The position numbers were made by a program, and so were the translations under genes. Shown here one piece after another: positions 1-8,476 of a stretch of 64,000 nucleotides of DNA (positions are counted from its first letter, which is position 1; every line of letters starts with the position of its first letter). Location of the stretch: contig DAOMOK010000003.1 in assembly GCA_035444285.1 (NCBI GenBank), positions 1-64,000 of the forward strand. Reading direction: 5' to 3'. This DNA is from CAADGU01 sp035444285 (GTDB lineage: Bacteria; Chloroflexota; Anaerolineae; Promineifilales; Promineifilaceae). The notes under the pieces were generated by a model. The model had not been told where the DNA came from. It worked only from the letters and a program-made list of their open reading frames with translations, and ran no database searches.

Positions 1-99
1 CAACTCGTCCATGATGCGTATTTATATCACAGGTTTTGTACCTGTATAGTTACGAATTGGAGATTAAAGATCATCAGTAGAGCGATATTGAGGAGGTGG

Positions 100-137
100 G
101 CATCCTCAGATGCCCGCTCGTTCGCATCTGAGGATGC
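100..137. promoter_or_regulatory. Perfect hairpin upstream of xylA
   Basis: A 14-bp arm (100-113, GCATCCTCAGATGC) is repeated as its perfect reverse complement at 124-137 with a 10-nt loop. It ends 26 bp before the xylA start at 164. It has no T-run after it, so it is not a classic intrinsic terminator. An operator or an mRNA leader structure is possible. The remaining bases 1-99 show nothing I can name. Confidence 0.55.
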
Positions 138-163
138 GAACTCCGCTGATTATGGAGAAACAC

Positions 164-1324
164 ATGTACACCCCCCAACCAGAACACAAATTCACCTTTG
201 GCCTGTGGACGCTCGGTAATACCGGCCGTGATCCCTTTGGCGAACCGGTGCGTCCGGCCCTGTCCCCGGCCGAAATCGTCCACCTGCTGGCCGAAGTAGG
301 CGCGTATGGCGTCAACTTTCACGATAACGACCTGATCCCCATTGACGCCACCCCCGCCGAAGCCGCCGAGATTAAAAGGTCATTTCGCCGAGCACTGGAT
401 GAGACGGGCATTGTGGTGCCCATGGCCACCACCGATCTGTTTAAGAGCGCCATCTTCCGTGACGGCGCTTTCACCAGCAACGATGCCAGAGTACGCGCCT
501 ATGCTCTGCAAAAGACGATGAACGCCATTGACTTGGGTGTGGAATTTGGCGCAAGCACCTACGTTTTTTGGGGGGGGCGCGAAGGCACGGAAACGGACGC
601 GGGCAAAAACCCGCTCGACGCCGGCAAGTGGTTCCGCGAGGCGCTCAACTTCCTCTGCGAATACGTCCTCGACCAGGGGTACGACCTGAAGTTTGCCCTG
701 GAACCGAAACCGAATGAACCCCGTGGCGACATCTATCTACCCAACGTGGGCGCGATGCTGGCCTTCATTGAAACACTCGATCACCCCGAAATGGTCGGCC
801 TGAATCCCGAAGTGGCGCATGATACCATGGCCGGGCTGAACTTCGTCCATGCCATCGCCCAGGCATGGGATATGGGCAAACTGTTCCACATTGACCTGAA
901 TGACCAGATGATCGGCCGTTATGATCAGGATTTCCGCTTTGGCGCGGCCAATATCAAGTCCGCCTTCTTCCTGGTCAAGTTCCTGGAAGATGTGGGCTAT
1001 GCCGGCAGCCGCCACTTTGACGCCCACGCCTACCGCTCCTCCGATTACGAAGATGTGAAGGCGTTTGCGCGGGGTTGTATGCGCACCTATCTCATCCTGA
1101 AGGAGAAGGCAGCGCAGTGGAATGAGGACGCCGAAATTCAAGACCTCATCGCCGAAATCACGGCCGATGACGGCAGCATGGATAACTTCAAAGGCGCCTA
1201 CTCTCGCGCCAAAGCCGCCGCGCTCAAAGCGCACCGCTTTGACCGCGAAGCCATCGCCGCCAAAGGCCAGCCCTATGAACGGCTGGATCAATTGACGGTT
1301 GAACTCCTGTTAGGCGTGCGGTGA
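164..1324 (+). CDS. xylA: Xylose isomerase
   Basis: Converts D-xylose to D-xylulose in the cytoplasm, a metal-dependent aldose-ketose isomerase of the short Streptomyces type (386 aa here, about 388 usual). The catalytic and metal residues I know from the Streptomyces enzyme all appear one position lower: H53/D56 in NFHDND, E180/K182 in EPKPNEPRGD, E216/H219 in NPEVAHD, D244 in FHIDLND, D254/D256 and D286. The start at 164 (MYTPQ) is chosen because GGAG lies 6 nt upstream and it matches family length. The longer reading frame from 110 would run through the hairpin at 100-137. Followed after 255 bp by xylulokinase on the same strand, so the pair forms a xylose catabolic unit. No xylose transporter or XylR is in view. 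Confidence 0.96.
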   Translation: MYTPQPEHKFTFGLWTLGNTGRDPFGEPVRPALSPAEIVHLLAEVGAYGVNFHDNDLIPIDATPAEAAEIKRSFRRALDETGIVVPMATTDLFKSAIFRDGAFTSNDARVRAYALQKTMNAIDLGVEFGASTYVFWGGREGTETDAGKNPLDAGKWFREALNFLCEYVLDQGYDLKFALEPKPNEPRGDIYLPNVGAMLAFIETLDHPEMVGLNPEVAHDTMAGLNFVHAIAQAWDMGKLFHIDLNDQMIGRYDQDFRFGAANIKSAFFLVKFLEDVGYAGSRHFDAHAYRSSDYEDVKAFARGCMRTYLILKEKAAQWNEDAEIQDLIAEITADDGSMDNFKGAYSRAKAAALKAHRFDREAIAAKGQPYERLDQLTVELLLGVR

Positions 1325-1425
1325 AGAAAATAGGACGCGGATATGCAGGGTTTTCGCGGATTGTCATCTTCAAGACTCTGTAAATACACCGTTAAACAAG
1401 GCTTCTTAACTTTTGAAATTTACTT

Positions 1426-1511
1426 GTCATTCCGAGCGGAGTCTTCGGAGCGAGGAATCCCTCTCCTGCACAGGGGGAAGGGATTCCTCCTCGAAGACTC
1501 GTCGGAATGAC
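1426..1511. repeat. Long intergenic inverted repeat (GTCATTCCGAGC family)
   Basis: Begins GTCATTCCGAGCGGAGTCTT and ends with the near reverse complement finishing CGGAATGAC. The two arms of about 35 bp are imperfectly complementary and enclose a short GC-rich loop around 1472-1483. It lies between xylA and xylB. Repeats beginning GTCATTCCGAGC are, from memory, widespread in Chloroflexi and some other phyla. It could form a stable hairpin in the xylA-xylB transcript and change their relative expression, which is inference. Confidence 0.7.
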
Positions 1512-1579
1512 GTTTGAAAATTCATATCCCTGCGTTAACAGTATAGTAGATTCACGTTCTCTTTTTTGTGAGATGGCAT

Positions 1580-3067
1580 ATGAATTACTTCATTGGCATT
1601 GACAGTTCAACGACGGCGACGAAGGCGTTGTTGATGGATGAATCCGGTGTGGTGGTGGGGGTGGCAGCCTCGGAGTATGCGTATGAAACGCCACGGCCGT
1701 TGTGGAGCGAACAAGACCCCCATTTGTGGTGGCAGGGTACGGTAGCAGCGATTCGGCAGGTGTTGGCGAACACGGCCGTAGCCCCCCAACATATCCGCGC
1801 CATTGGCCTCACCGGGCAGATGCACGGCCTGGTGCTGCTGGACAAACACGGGGCCGTGCTGCGCCCGGCCATCCTCTGGAACGACCAGCGCACCGCCGCC
1901 CAATGTGATGACATCCGCACCCGCCTGGGCAAAAAACGGCTCATTCAGATTACCGGCAATGACGCCCTCACCGGCTTTACCGCCCCCAAAATTCTGTGGG
2001 TGCAGCAAGAAGAGCCGGACATCTATGCCCAAATCGCCCATATCTTGCTGCCCAAAGATTACGTGCGTTACCGGCTGACCGGTTACTTTGCCATGGACAA
2101 AGCTGATGGTGCCGGCACCATCCTCTTTGACCTGAAAGCGCGTGACTGGTCTCCGGAAGTGCTGGCGTCGCTGGACATTGACCCCGCCTGGCTGCCGCCG
2201 ACGTTTGAGGGCACGGCCGTGACCGGCCATCTTTCACCATCAGCGGCAGAAGCAACCGGGCTGCCCACCGGGATTCCCGTCGTGGCTGGCGGCGGCGACC
2301 AGGCCGCCAACGGCGTGGGCGTGGGTGCGGTGGTGGAGGGCATCGTGGGCCTCAGCCTGGGCACGTCCGGCGTGGTCTTTGCGGCTACAGATACGCCAGC
2401 CATTGAGCCGGACGGCCGTCTCCATGCCTTCTGCCACGCTGTGCCCGGTAAATGGCACTTTATGGGCGTCATGCTCTCGGCGGCGGGCAGCCTGCGCTGG
2501 TTCCGTGATGCCCTGGCTCCGGGCGTGGAGTTTGGCGATCTGGTGCAAGAGGCGGAAACGATCCCCCCTGGCAGTGATGGCCTGCTCTTTTTGCCTTACC
2601 TGACGGGCGAACGCACGCCGCACCCCGACCCGTTGGCGCGGGGCGCGTTTGTGGGGCTGACGGTGCGGCACGGCCGTGCCCATATGACCCGCGCCGTGTT
2701 GGAAGGGGTAGCCTTTGGCTTGCGGGACAGTTTTGAATTGATGAAGGGGGCGGGGTTGACGGCCGTGACGCAGGTGCGCATCGCTGGTGGTGGCGCCAAA
2801 AGTCCCCTCTGGCGGCAAATTCTGGCCGATGTGTTTGACGCCGAACTGGTGACGGTGAACACGGCCGAAGGCGCTGCTTACGGCGCGGCGCTGCTGGCAG
2901 CCACCGGCGCGGGTGCGTTTGCCAGCGTGGAAGAAGCCTGCCAATCCATCATCCAGATTACCGGCAGCACCACCCCTGGCACACAATCTGACACCTACCA
3001 GCGCATTTACCCCCATTACCAGGCGCTATACCCCGCGCTGCGCCCAACTTTCCAGGCAATTGCTTGA
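1580..3067 (+). CDS. xylB: Xylulokinase (FGGY family)
   Basis: Phosphorylates D-xylulose to xylulose 5-phosphate, feeding the pentose phosphate pathway. The N-terminus MNYFIGIDSSTTATK is the FGGY phosphate-binding segment, GLTGQMHGLV is the typical xylulokinase QMHG motif, GGGDQAANGVG carries the likely catalytic Asp, and the C-terminal half has the ATPase motif AGGGAKSPLWRQI. 495 aa, normal for XylB. The start at 1580 is preferred over an upstream in-frame GTG at 1568, because the family begins directly with the strand leading into GIDSSTT. Same strand as xylA; the spacer holds a long inverted repeat. Confidence 0.94.
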   Translation: MNYFIGIDSSTTATKALLMDESGVVVGVAASEYAYETPRPLWSEQDPHLWWQGTVAAIRQVLANTAVAPQHIRAIGLTGQMHGLVLLDKHGAVLRPAILWNDQRTAAQCDDIRTRLGKKRLIQITGNDALTGFTAPKILWVQQEEPDIYAQIAHILLPKDYVRYRLTGYFAMDKADGAGTILFDLKARDWSPEVLASLDIDPAWLPPTFEGTAVTGHLSPSAAEATGLPTGIPVVAGGGDQAANGVGVGAVVEGIVGLSLGTSGVVFAATDTPAIEPDGRLHAFCHAVPGKWHFMGVMLSAAGSLRWFRDALAPGVEFGDLVQEAETIPPGSDGLLFLPYLTGERTPHPDPLARGAFVGLTVRHGRAHMTRAVLEGVAFGLRDSFELMKGAGLTAVTQVRIAGGGAKSPLWRQILADVFDAELVTVNTAEGAAYGAALLAATGAGAFASVEEACQSIIQITGSTTPGTQSDTYQRIYPHYQALYPALRPTFQAIA

Positions 3068-3156
3068 ACCGGTGAATCCCTTCTTCGTCTGCTGGTAGTC
3101 TGCGAAGCGCAGGGCGGGAGCATGATCTGGCAGGGAATTGGCGATACAATTTCGCC

Positions 3157-5406
3157 ATGAGTCGCTTAAACCTTTTCACCCTCACGCTTTCTCTGTTCCT
3201 GCTGCTGGCCGCCTGTACCAGCGCTGACCCGACGCCGACGCCAACGGCCGTGACCGCTGCCTTACGGGTTACGGCCGTACCGCCCACCCGCACCGCCCCA
3301 CCTGTGCCCACCGCCACCACCACCGAGATGCCAACGAGTACGGCCGTGCCTACGCAAACGGCCGTGCCGCCCACCCCCACCAACATCCCCGAACCGACGC
3401 CGACTATGCCCATATGGGTGGGAAAGGGTACGGCCGTGCCGCAACCGGGCGCCGCCATCTCCCCGGAAAACGCCCATCAGTTAACGGAACTGGCCCGTTG
3501 GGGGAGGGGGGTGATTAACGATGTAGCGGTGTCGGGGGACGGCCGTTGGGTGGCTGTGGCCGCCACAACCGGCGTTTACATTCACGATGCCCAAAACTTG
3601 CAGGCTGAACCATCTTATTTACAAACTCCGGCCAGTGTAACCACAGTAGATATTTCCGCTGATGGAAGCAAAGTGGCATTGGGATTACATAGTGGGATTA
3701 CACAGGTCTGGGACATTGACCAGGGTGCGTTGCTTTTCTCAAAACCCCAACAGGCATGGCAGCTACAATTTGCGCCAGATAGTGAAGCCCTGGCTGTAGA
3801 CAGTAAAAACGGCGTTGAAGTATGGCAGGTTAGTGATGGTGAGGTTTTGCAGTTGTTTGAAGGTGCGTTTGGTATGGAGTTTTCTCCCAACGGCGACGAA
3901 TTAGCTGTATGGGATTATGGGACATTGTCGGTGTATAGCTGGCCGGATGGAGTGACGATTAGCCAAACAGAGCCAATTTTGTATACCATCGCCAAAGAAG
4001 GTGAACTGGAAGCTGGTGGTACACTAATTGCTGATGTCCAATTTGACATGAACAACAATCCAATTTTGTTGAACATGCCAGTAAATGCCGCTTATGGCAC
4101 AACCGGGCGTGTAGAGTTACAGCAAAGTGATGACAACCGTTTGTTATTAACGTTGCCGCCAATTGGCGCACTCTCGGAACCGCTGCGAGGTGCTTGTGAT
4201 GTCCCGCTTTACTTTGCGGACCCACCTGGCTCCCCCCAAGTGTGGCAGTTTGAAATCTTACCAGAGACGCAAATCATTGCTTTGAAATATAATGGCCTGA
4301 GATATTCGGGCGATTACAAGAAATATAACAGCATTCAATTTTACCAACTGGATACAGGTGAGCAGCTTTACACTTTGGAGGAAGGAATTGTAGATATTGC
4401 TTTTTTGACAGATGGGCAAACATGGGTGGCCGGTTTGCAAGACGGCCGTTTACAAATTCGCAGCATCCGTGATGGTTCTGTGCTGGACGAAGTAGATGCT
4501 TATGAATCGCCCATCCTGAATGTCGCTGTTTCGCCCAATGCTCAAGTCATTGCCGTTGAATATCTGGATGAGGTGAAAATGGTCAACGTGGCCGATGGCA
4601 CGGTCACACAACGTTACCCGGCGGTACGGGCTGCTTTTTCACCCGATGGTGGCACTTTGGCACTTGGTTATGCTGACGGCCGTATCGAACTACGGACTGC
4701 AACCGATGGTTCCTTGCTAAAGACCCTTTACGGTCATACGGATGCAATTAAAGCCTTAACCTTCTTGCCCTCCGGCGAGCAGCTAATCTCGGCCGGAATA
4801 GATTGCCAACTCAATGTCTGGCAAATGCCAGAGGGAACTTTATCTGGTCAGTTAGAGAATTATATGGTTGAGGGATTGCTTCCTGGTGAAGATGAAGCCA
4901 CTCCTGTTCGAGTTTGGGATTGGACGGTTCCATCTGATGGGCAAACGATTATTGGCAGATTCTCCAGTTCGTTTGGTGTGTGGGATTTACCGGATGGTAC
5001 TCTACAAAGAGTATCGGAGCCAACAAATTATATGGAGGATTTGGCAATTTCCCCTCAAGGAAGTAATTTGGCAATTGCCGGTAGTCCGATGCGTATCTGG
5101 TTAGTAAGCACTGAAGGTGATTTTTCAGACGGATGGGAGGGGCATCATGGGGTAACTTCTGTGGCATTTGTGCCTGATGGACAAATGTTGGTTTCTGGAT
5201 TGGACGATAGGTTTGTTGATGAAAACCGCAACCCTGATGAAAATCGAAATGGTTCAATAGGCCTGTGGTTGGTGGAAAATGGAGAATTACTTCATACCCT
5301 AACGCCAGGCACAGAAAAAGTTACGGCCGTAGCCTTTGCTCCAACTGGTCAATACTTTGTTTCTGTATCACTGGACGGCACAGTCCGCCTGTGGGGTATC
5401 CCATGA
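3157..5406 (+). CDS. WD40-like beta-propeller lipoprotein
   Basis: 749 aa. A lipoprotein signal peptide ends in LLLAAC (Cys20), followed by a Thr/Pro/Ala linker to about residue 90. The rest contains repeated blades of the form 'SPDGGTLALGYADGRIELRTATDGSLLKTLYGH' and ends 'VSVSLDGTVRLWGIP', typical of WD40 propellers. Such domains are protein-interaction scaffolds, so it is probably exposed on the cell surface; the ligand is unknown. Its stop codon overlaps the start of the downstream protease lipoprotein (ATGA), so the two are likely made together. The ACGGCCGT octamer recurs within the linker, where it encodes Thr-Ala-Val. Function beyond scaffolding cannot be assigned. Confidence 0.85.
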   Translation: MSRLNLFTLTLSLFLLLAACTSADPTPTPTAVTAALRVTAVPPTRTAPPVPTATTTEMPTSTAVPTQTAVPPTPTNIPEPTPTMPIWVGKGTAVPQPGAAISPENAHQLTELARWGRGVINDVAVSGDGRWVAVAATTGVYIHDAQNLQAEPSYLQTPASVTTVDISADGSKVALGLHSGITQVWDIDQGALLFSKPQQAWQLQFAPDSEALAVDSKNGVEVWQVSDGEVLQLFEGAFGMEFSPNGDELAVWDYGTLSVYSWPDGVTISQTEPILYTIAKEGELEAGGTLIADVQFDMNNNPILLNMPVNAAYGTTGRVELQQSDDNRLLLTLPPIGALSEPLRGACDVPLYFADPPGSPQVWQFEILPETQIIALKYNGLRYSGDYKKYNSIQFYQLDTGEQLYTLEEGIVDIAFLTDGQTWVAGLQDGRLQIRSIRDGSVLDEVDAYESPILNVAVSPNAQVIAVEYLDEVKMVNVADGTVTQRYPAVRAAFSPDGGTLALGYADGRIELRTATDGSLLKTLYGHTDAIKALTFLPSGEQLISAGIDCQLNVWQMPEGTLSGQLENYMVEGLLPGEDEATPVRVWDWTVPSDGQTIIGRFSSSFGVWDLPDGTLQRVSEPTNYMEDLAISPQGSNLAIAGSPMRIWLVSTEGDFSDGWEGHHGVTSVAFVPDGQMLVSGLDDRFVDENRNPDENRNGSIGLWLVENGELLHTLTPGTEKVTAVAFAPTGQYFVSVSLDGTVRLWGIP

Positions 5407-8336
5407 ATCACAAATGGTTTTTTGTTATATGCTTGCTCGTTGTGCTGCTGGCGGCGTGCGAAATGCCGGGTGGGGCGACGGTGATTCCCACTGCCATCCA
5501 ACCGTTGGCCACGCTGGCAGTAAGCACCCCAGACGCTAGCATCCCCACACCCACTACTACCCTTGCCACCCCCACACCGCCGGCTACCTCTGCCCCCCTG
5601 CCCACCGCCACCCATGATGGCGCGCTGGCCGATTGGACAATCCTGGTGTACATGGCCGCGGATAACAATCTGGAGCAGGCGGCGCTGCTGGACATCAACG
5701 AGATGGAAGCGGCGGGCAGTTCCGAAAAAGTACACTTGCTGGTGCAGATTGACCGCGCCGCCGGGGAATCGGTGGCGCAGGGGGATTGGACGGACACGCG
5801 CCGCTACCGCATCCTGGGCGACGCCGACCCCACGACCATCACCGCCGAGCCGCTGTTGACGCTGGGTGAGCAGAACATGGGCGACCCGGCCGTGCTGGCC
5901 GACTTCATCCGCTGGGGGATGGCCAATTATCCGGCCAACCGCACCGCCCTCATTTTGTGGAATCATGGCATGGGCTGGGCTGGTTTTGCCTTTGACAATG
6001 ACACGGCCGAATACGGCGCGCCCGATCATCTCAGCCTGGCTGACCTGGACGGGGCACTGGCGGCGGTAGGTGTAAGTCAACTAGACATTGTGGCTTTTGA
6101 CGCCTGCCTGATGGGGCAGTTGGATGTGTTCAATGTGTTACGGCCGTATGCCCACATCGCCGTCGCTTCGGCGGAACTGACGCCCGGCCTGGGCTGGAAC
6201 TATGAAGACCTGCTGCGCTCGCTCTATGCCCGGCCACAGATAGACGGCCGTGACCTGGCGCGGCAAATGGTGGAGAGCTTCATCAACCATTACACGGCCG
6301 TGGCCAGGGAAGATTTTGTGACTATGGCCGCCCTTGATCTGGCGCAGGTACCGGCGCTGACTTACCAGGTGGAGCAGTTGGCGGCGGCGCTGGTGCAGGA
6401 ACCGGCCTTTGTGGCCAGCGCCATTGGCGACGCCCGCAGCGGCGCGGAAACGTTTGCCCGCGTCTACCCGGAGCAGGTAGACCGGTATGCGGCCGTTGAC
6501 CTGTACCATTTTGCCAGCATCCTGGCGCAGCGCAGCCCGGATGAGGCGGTGAAAGCGGCGGCCGAGGGCGTGATGACGGCCGTCAATCAGGCTATCCTGA
6601 CCAGCGGGCGCGGCGCCGGTTTCAAAAACAGCCAGGGCATTGCCGTCTACTTTCCGCGCCGCGCCGAATTTTATGATGCGCTGTATGGCGACGTGACCGG
6701 GCTGCCCAATTGGCACGCCTTTTTGCAGAGCTACCACCAGGTGGGGCAGGCGGCGCTGTCACCGCCGACGCTGACGCTGCATAACCGGCTGAACAGCGTG
6801 GTGGGGGTGCAAGACCCGGCCTTTGTCCAGTTTCAGGTGGCGGGGCGGGATATTGAGATGGTACGGCTGCTGGTGACCCAAAATGGGGATGACGGCCGTC
6901 GCCGCCTGGTGGAGTATGACAATCTCATTCCCGAACCGACTTACCTGCCCGATGGCAGCCAGATTAGCGAATGGCGCGATGGGGTGCATGATGACTTTTT
7001 CATCTGGGACACGGAAGTGACCTATCTGTATGACGCCGATGGCAACGGCGATTATGTGGTCATGTGGCCGACGGTGTACGGCAGCCCGCAATTTACGGTG
7101 CAGGGCCGCCTGCGCCGCGCTAATGAAGAAGGCTACGTAGACGCCAACCTGGTCTTTGACCACAGCACCGGCCAATTGAGCAAAGTGTGGGCGGTGCAGT
7201 CGAACGAAAGCGGTGCGCCTGCGGAGATTTTGCCGCAGCCGGGCGACGAGTTCCAACTCTATGATTTTTATGAGGTGGACGCCACTTTCAGCCGCGAGCC
7301 GGGGATCAGCCTGACGTTTGATGGCAATCGGCAGCTTTATTACGAGTGGCTGCCCCTGCCAGACGGCCGTTACGCCCTGGGTATGGCCGCGGAAAATGTG
7401 GCCGGGGACACGGCCGTGCAGTTCCTCGACCTGACTGTGACCAACCGCGAAGAACTGGCCGATTTCCAGGCGTACCTGGACCCGTACCTGGGTTTCCGTT
7501 TCCTCTATCCACAAAGCTGGTACGAACCCCGCTACCAGGAGACGCTGCTTTACACCGCCAGCCAGATCACGGACACGCAGCTTCTGATCACTATCTACCC
7601 CAATCTGGCCGGGGACGTGACGGCGGAAACGCTGAAACAGCAAACGCTGCACCAGTTTGGCGCGGTGGACGTTCTCTTCGAGGAGTCTCAGGTGGCGGAT
7701 GGGCGGCAGGCGCTCAGCACAGCCTATGGTTACACCAACACCGAGGGCATCCCCCATACCGGCATTTTCCTGACCTTTGTGGACGCCAACGGGAATGGGT
7801 ATGTGGTGGATGTAGACGGCCGTGCCAGCGACGAAACCAATACCATCGCCCACATGCATACCATTGCCGCCACCTGGGAATTTGGGCAGGCGGCGCTGGG
7901 TCTACAGCCGGGCCAGTGGGCGACCATTGACCTTGACAGCTTCAGCGTGGCCCAGCCAGCCAGCTTTGTCTACCAACCGGCCAAGGGGTGGGAGCGGTTC
8001 AACGCCGGGCAGTATACCTTTGTGGCGCTGCGGACACAGCCTGCCAGCCGGGATGTGGCCGATGTGGTCGCTGCTCTGGTGCGGGATGCCGGTGCGGGCA
8101 TGGACAATTTCCGCGTCGGCTCGTCGGCGTTATTCCCGTTAGGCGGCTATGTCTGGCATCGGGTGGAGTTTAGTTATGATGTGGCCGGGTTGGGCACCGT
8201 GTGGGGTTTTATTATGGCGCGGGTGCAGGAGGGACAGGAGGTGGTGGCCTGGGCGGAAGCGCCCGCGGCCAGTTACAACCACCTGGCGAACACCGTCTTC
8301 CTGACGATGATTGCCGATATGACGTTAAAAGAATAG
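5403..8336 (+). CDS. Clostripain-family (C11) cysteine peptidase lipoprotein
   Basis: 977 aa. Lipobox VVLLAAC (Cys19), Thr/Pro linker to about residue 72, then a C11 caspase-like domain starting ADWTILVYMAADNNLE near 77. The catalytic dyad is visible as His188 in ILWNHGMGW and Cys235 in AFDACLMGQ. C11 peptidases cut after Arg or Lys. The C-terminal ~500 residues are an additional extracellular region I do not recognise; it includes a stretch resembling PsbP/stress-type beta domains ('YLGFRFLYPQSWYEP'). The start at 5403 overlaps the stop of the WD40 lipoprotein by 4 bp; a longer frame from 5265 runs inside that gene and was rejected. Likely partner of the propeller protein on the outer face of the membrane. 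Confidence 0.9.
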   Translation: MNHKWFFVICLLVVLLAACEMPGGATVIPTAIQPLATLAVSTPDASIPTPTTTLATPTPPATSAPLPTATHDGALADWTILVYMAADNNLEQAALLDINEMEAAGSSEKVHLLVQIDRAAGESVAQGDWTDTRRYRILGDADPTTITAEPLLTLGEQNMGDPAVLADFIRWGMANYPANRTALILWNHGMGWAGFAFDNDTAEYGAPDHLSLADLDGALAAVGVSQLDIVAFDACLMGQLDVFNVLRPYAHIAVASAELTPGLGWNYEDLLRSLYARPQIDGRDLARQMVESFINHYTAVAREDFVTMAALDLAQVPALTYQVEQLAAALVQEPAFVASAIGDARSGAETFARVYPEQVDRYAAVDLYHFASILAQRSPDEAVKAAAEGVMTAVNQAILTSGRGAGFKNSQGIAVYFPRRAEFYDALYGDVTGLPNWHAFLQSYHQVGQAALSPPTLTLHNRLNSVVGVQDPAFVQFQVAGRDIEMVRLLVTQNGDDGRRRLVEYDNLIPEPTYLPDGSQISEWRDGVHDDFFIWDTEVTYLYDADGNGDYVVMWPTVYGSPQFTVQGRLRRANEEGYVDANLVFDHSTGQLSKVWAVQSNESGAPAEILPQPGDEFQLYDFYEVDATFSREPGISLTFDGNRQLYYEWLPLPDGRYALGMAAENVAGDTAVQFLDLTVTNREELADFQAYLDPYLGFRFLYPQSWYEPRYQETLLYTASQITDTQLLITIYPNLAGDVTAETLKQQTLHQFGAVDVLFEESQVADGRQALSTAYGYTNTEGIPHTGIFLTFVDANGNGYVVDVDGRASDETNTIAHMHTIAATWEFGQAALGLQPGQWATIDLDSFSVAQPASFVYQPAKGWERFNAGQYTFVALRTQPASRDVADVVAALVRDAGAGMDNFRVGSSALFPLGGYVWHRVEFSYDVAGLGTVWGFIMARVQEGQEVVAWAEAPAASYNHLANTVFLTMIADMTLKE

Positions 8337-8343
8337 GACGCGG

Positions 8344-8435
8344 TGTAAGCGTTCAGTCTCTCTGGAGACCTGACAGGTTTTTGGCCTGCAAAGCTTCAAG
8401 TTGAACGAGTTAAAAACCTGTCAGGTCTGAACGAT
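8344..8435. repeat. ~90 bp nested palindromic repeat, copy A
   Basis: Outer ends GTAAGCGTTCAG and CTGAACGATTAC are imperfect inverted repeats. Inside them lie GACCTGACAGGTTTTT and AAAAACCTGTCAGGTC as inverted repeats around a core GGCCTGCAAAGCTTCAAGTT. Nearly the same sequence occurs at 11415-11507 (opposite orientation) and 19496-19586 (same orientation). Located just after the protease gene. Copy A also sits between two related flanks (AAGAATAGGACGCGG at about 8329 and its imperfect reverse complement near 8464-8483), as if inserted within an older repeat. Confidence 0.85.
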
Positions 8436-8476
8436 TACCGCGGGTATGAAGAATCCTGAAAATCCGTGTCCAATTT

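Noticed and set aside
110..163. Longer xylA start giving 18 extra residues
   Set aside because: It is encoded by the hairpin, has no homology with xylose isomerases, and the start at 164 has an SD and correct family length.
1607..2230. Long antisense frames in xylB (also 2240-3016)
   Set aside because: They mirror the codon bias of a well-recognised kinase gene and encode no known motif.
6759..7859. 366-residue antisense frame in the protease gene
   Set aside because: Shadow of the C11 peptidase reading frame; low-complexity His/Val composition, no start signal.
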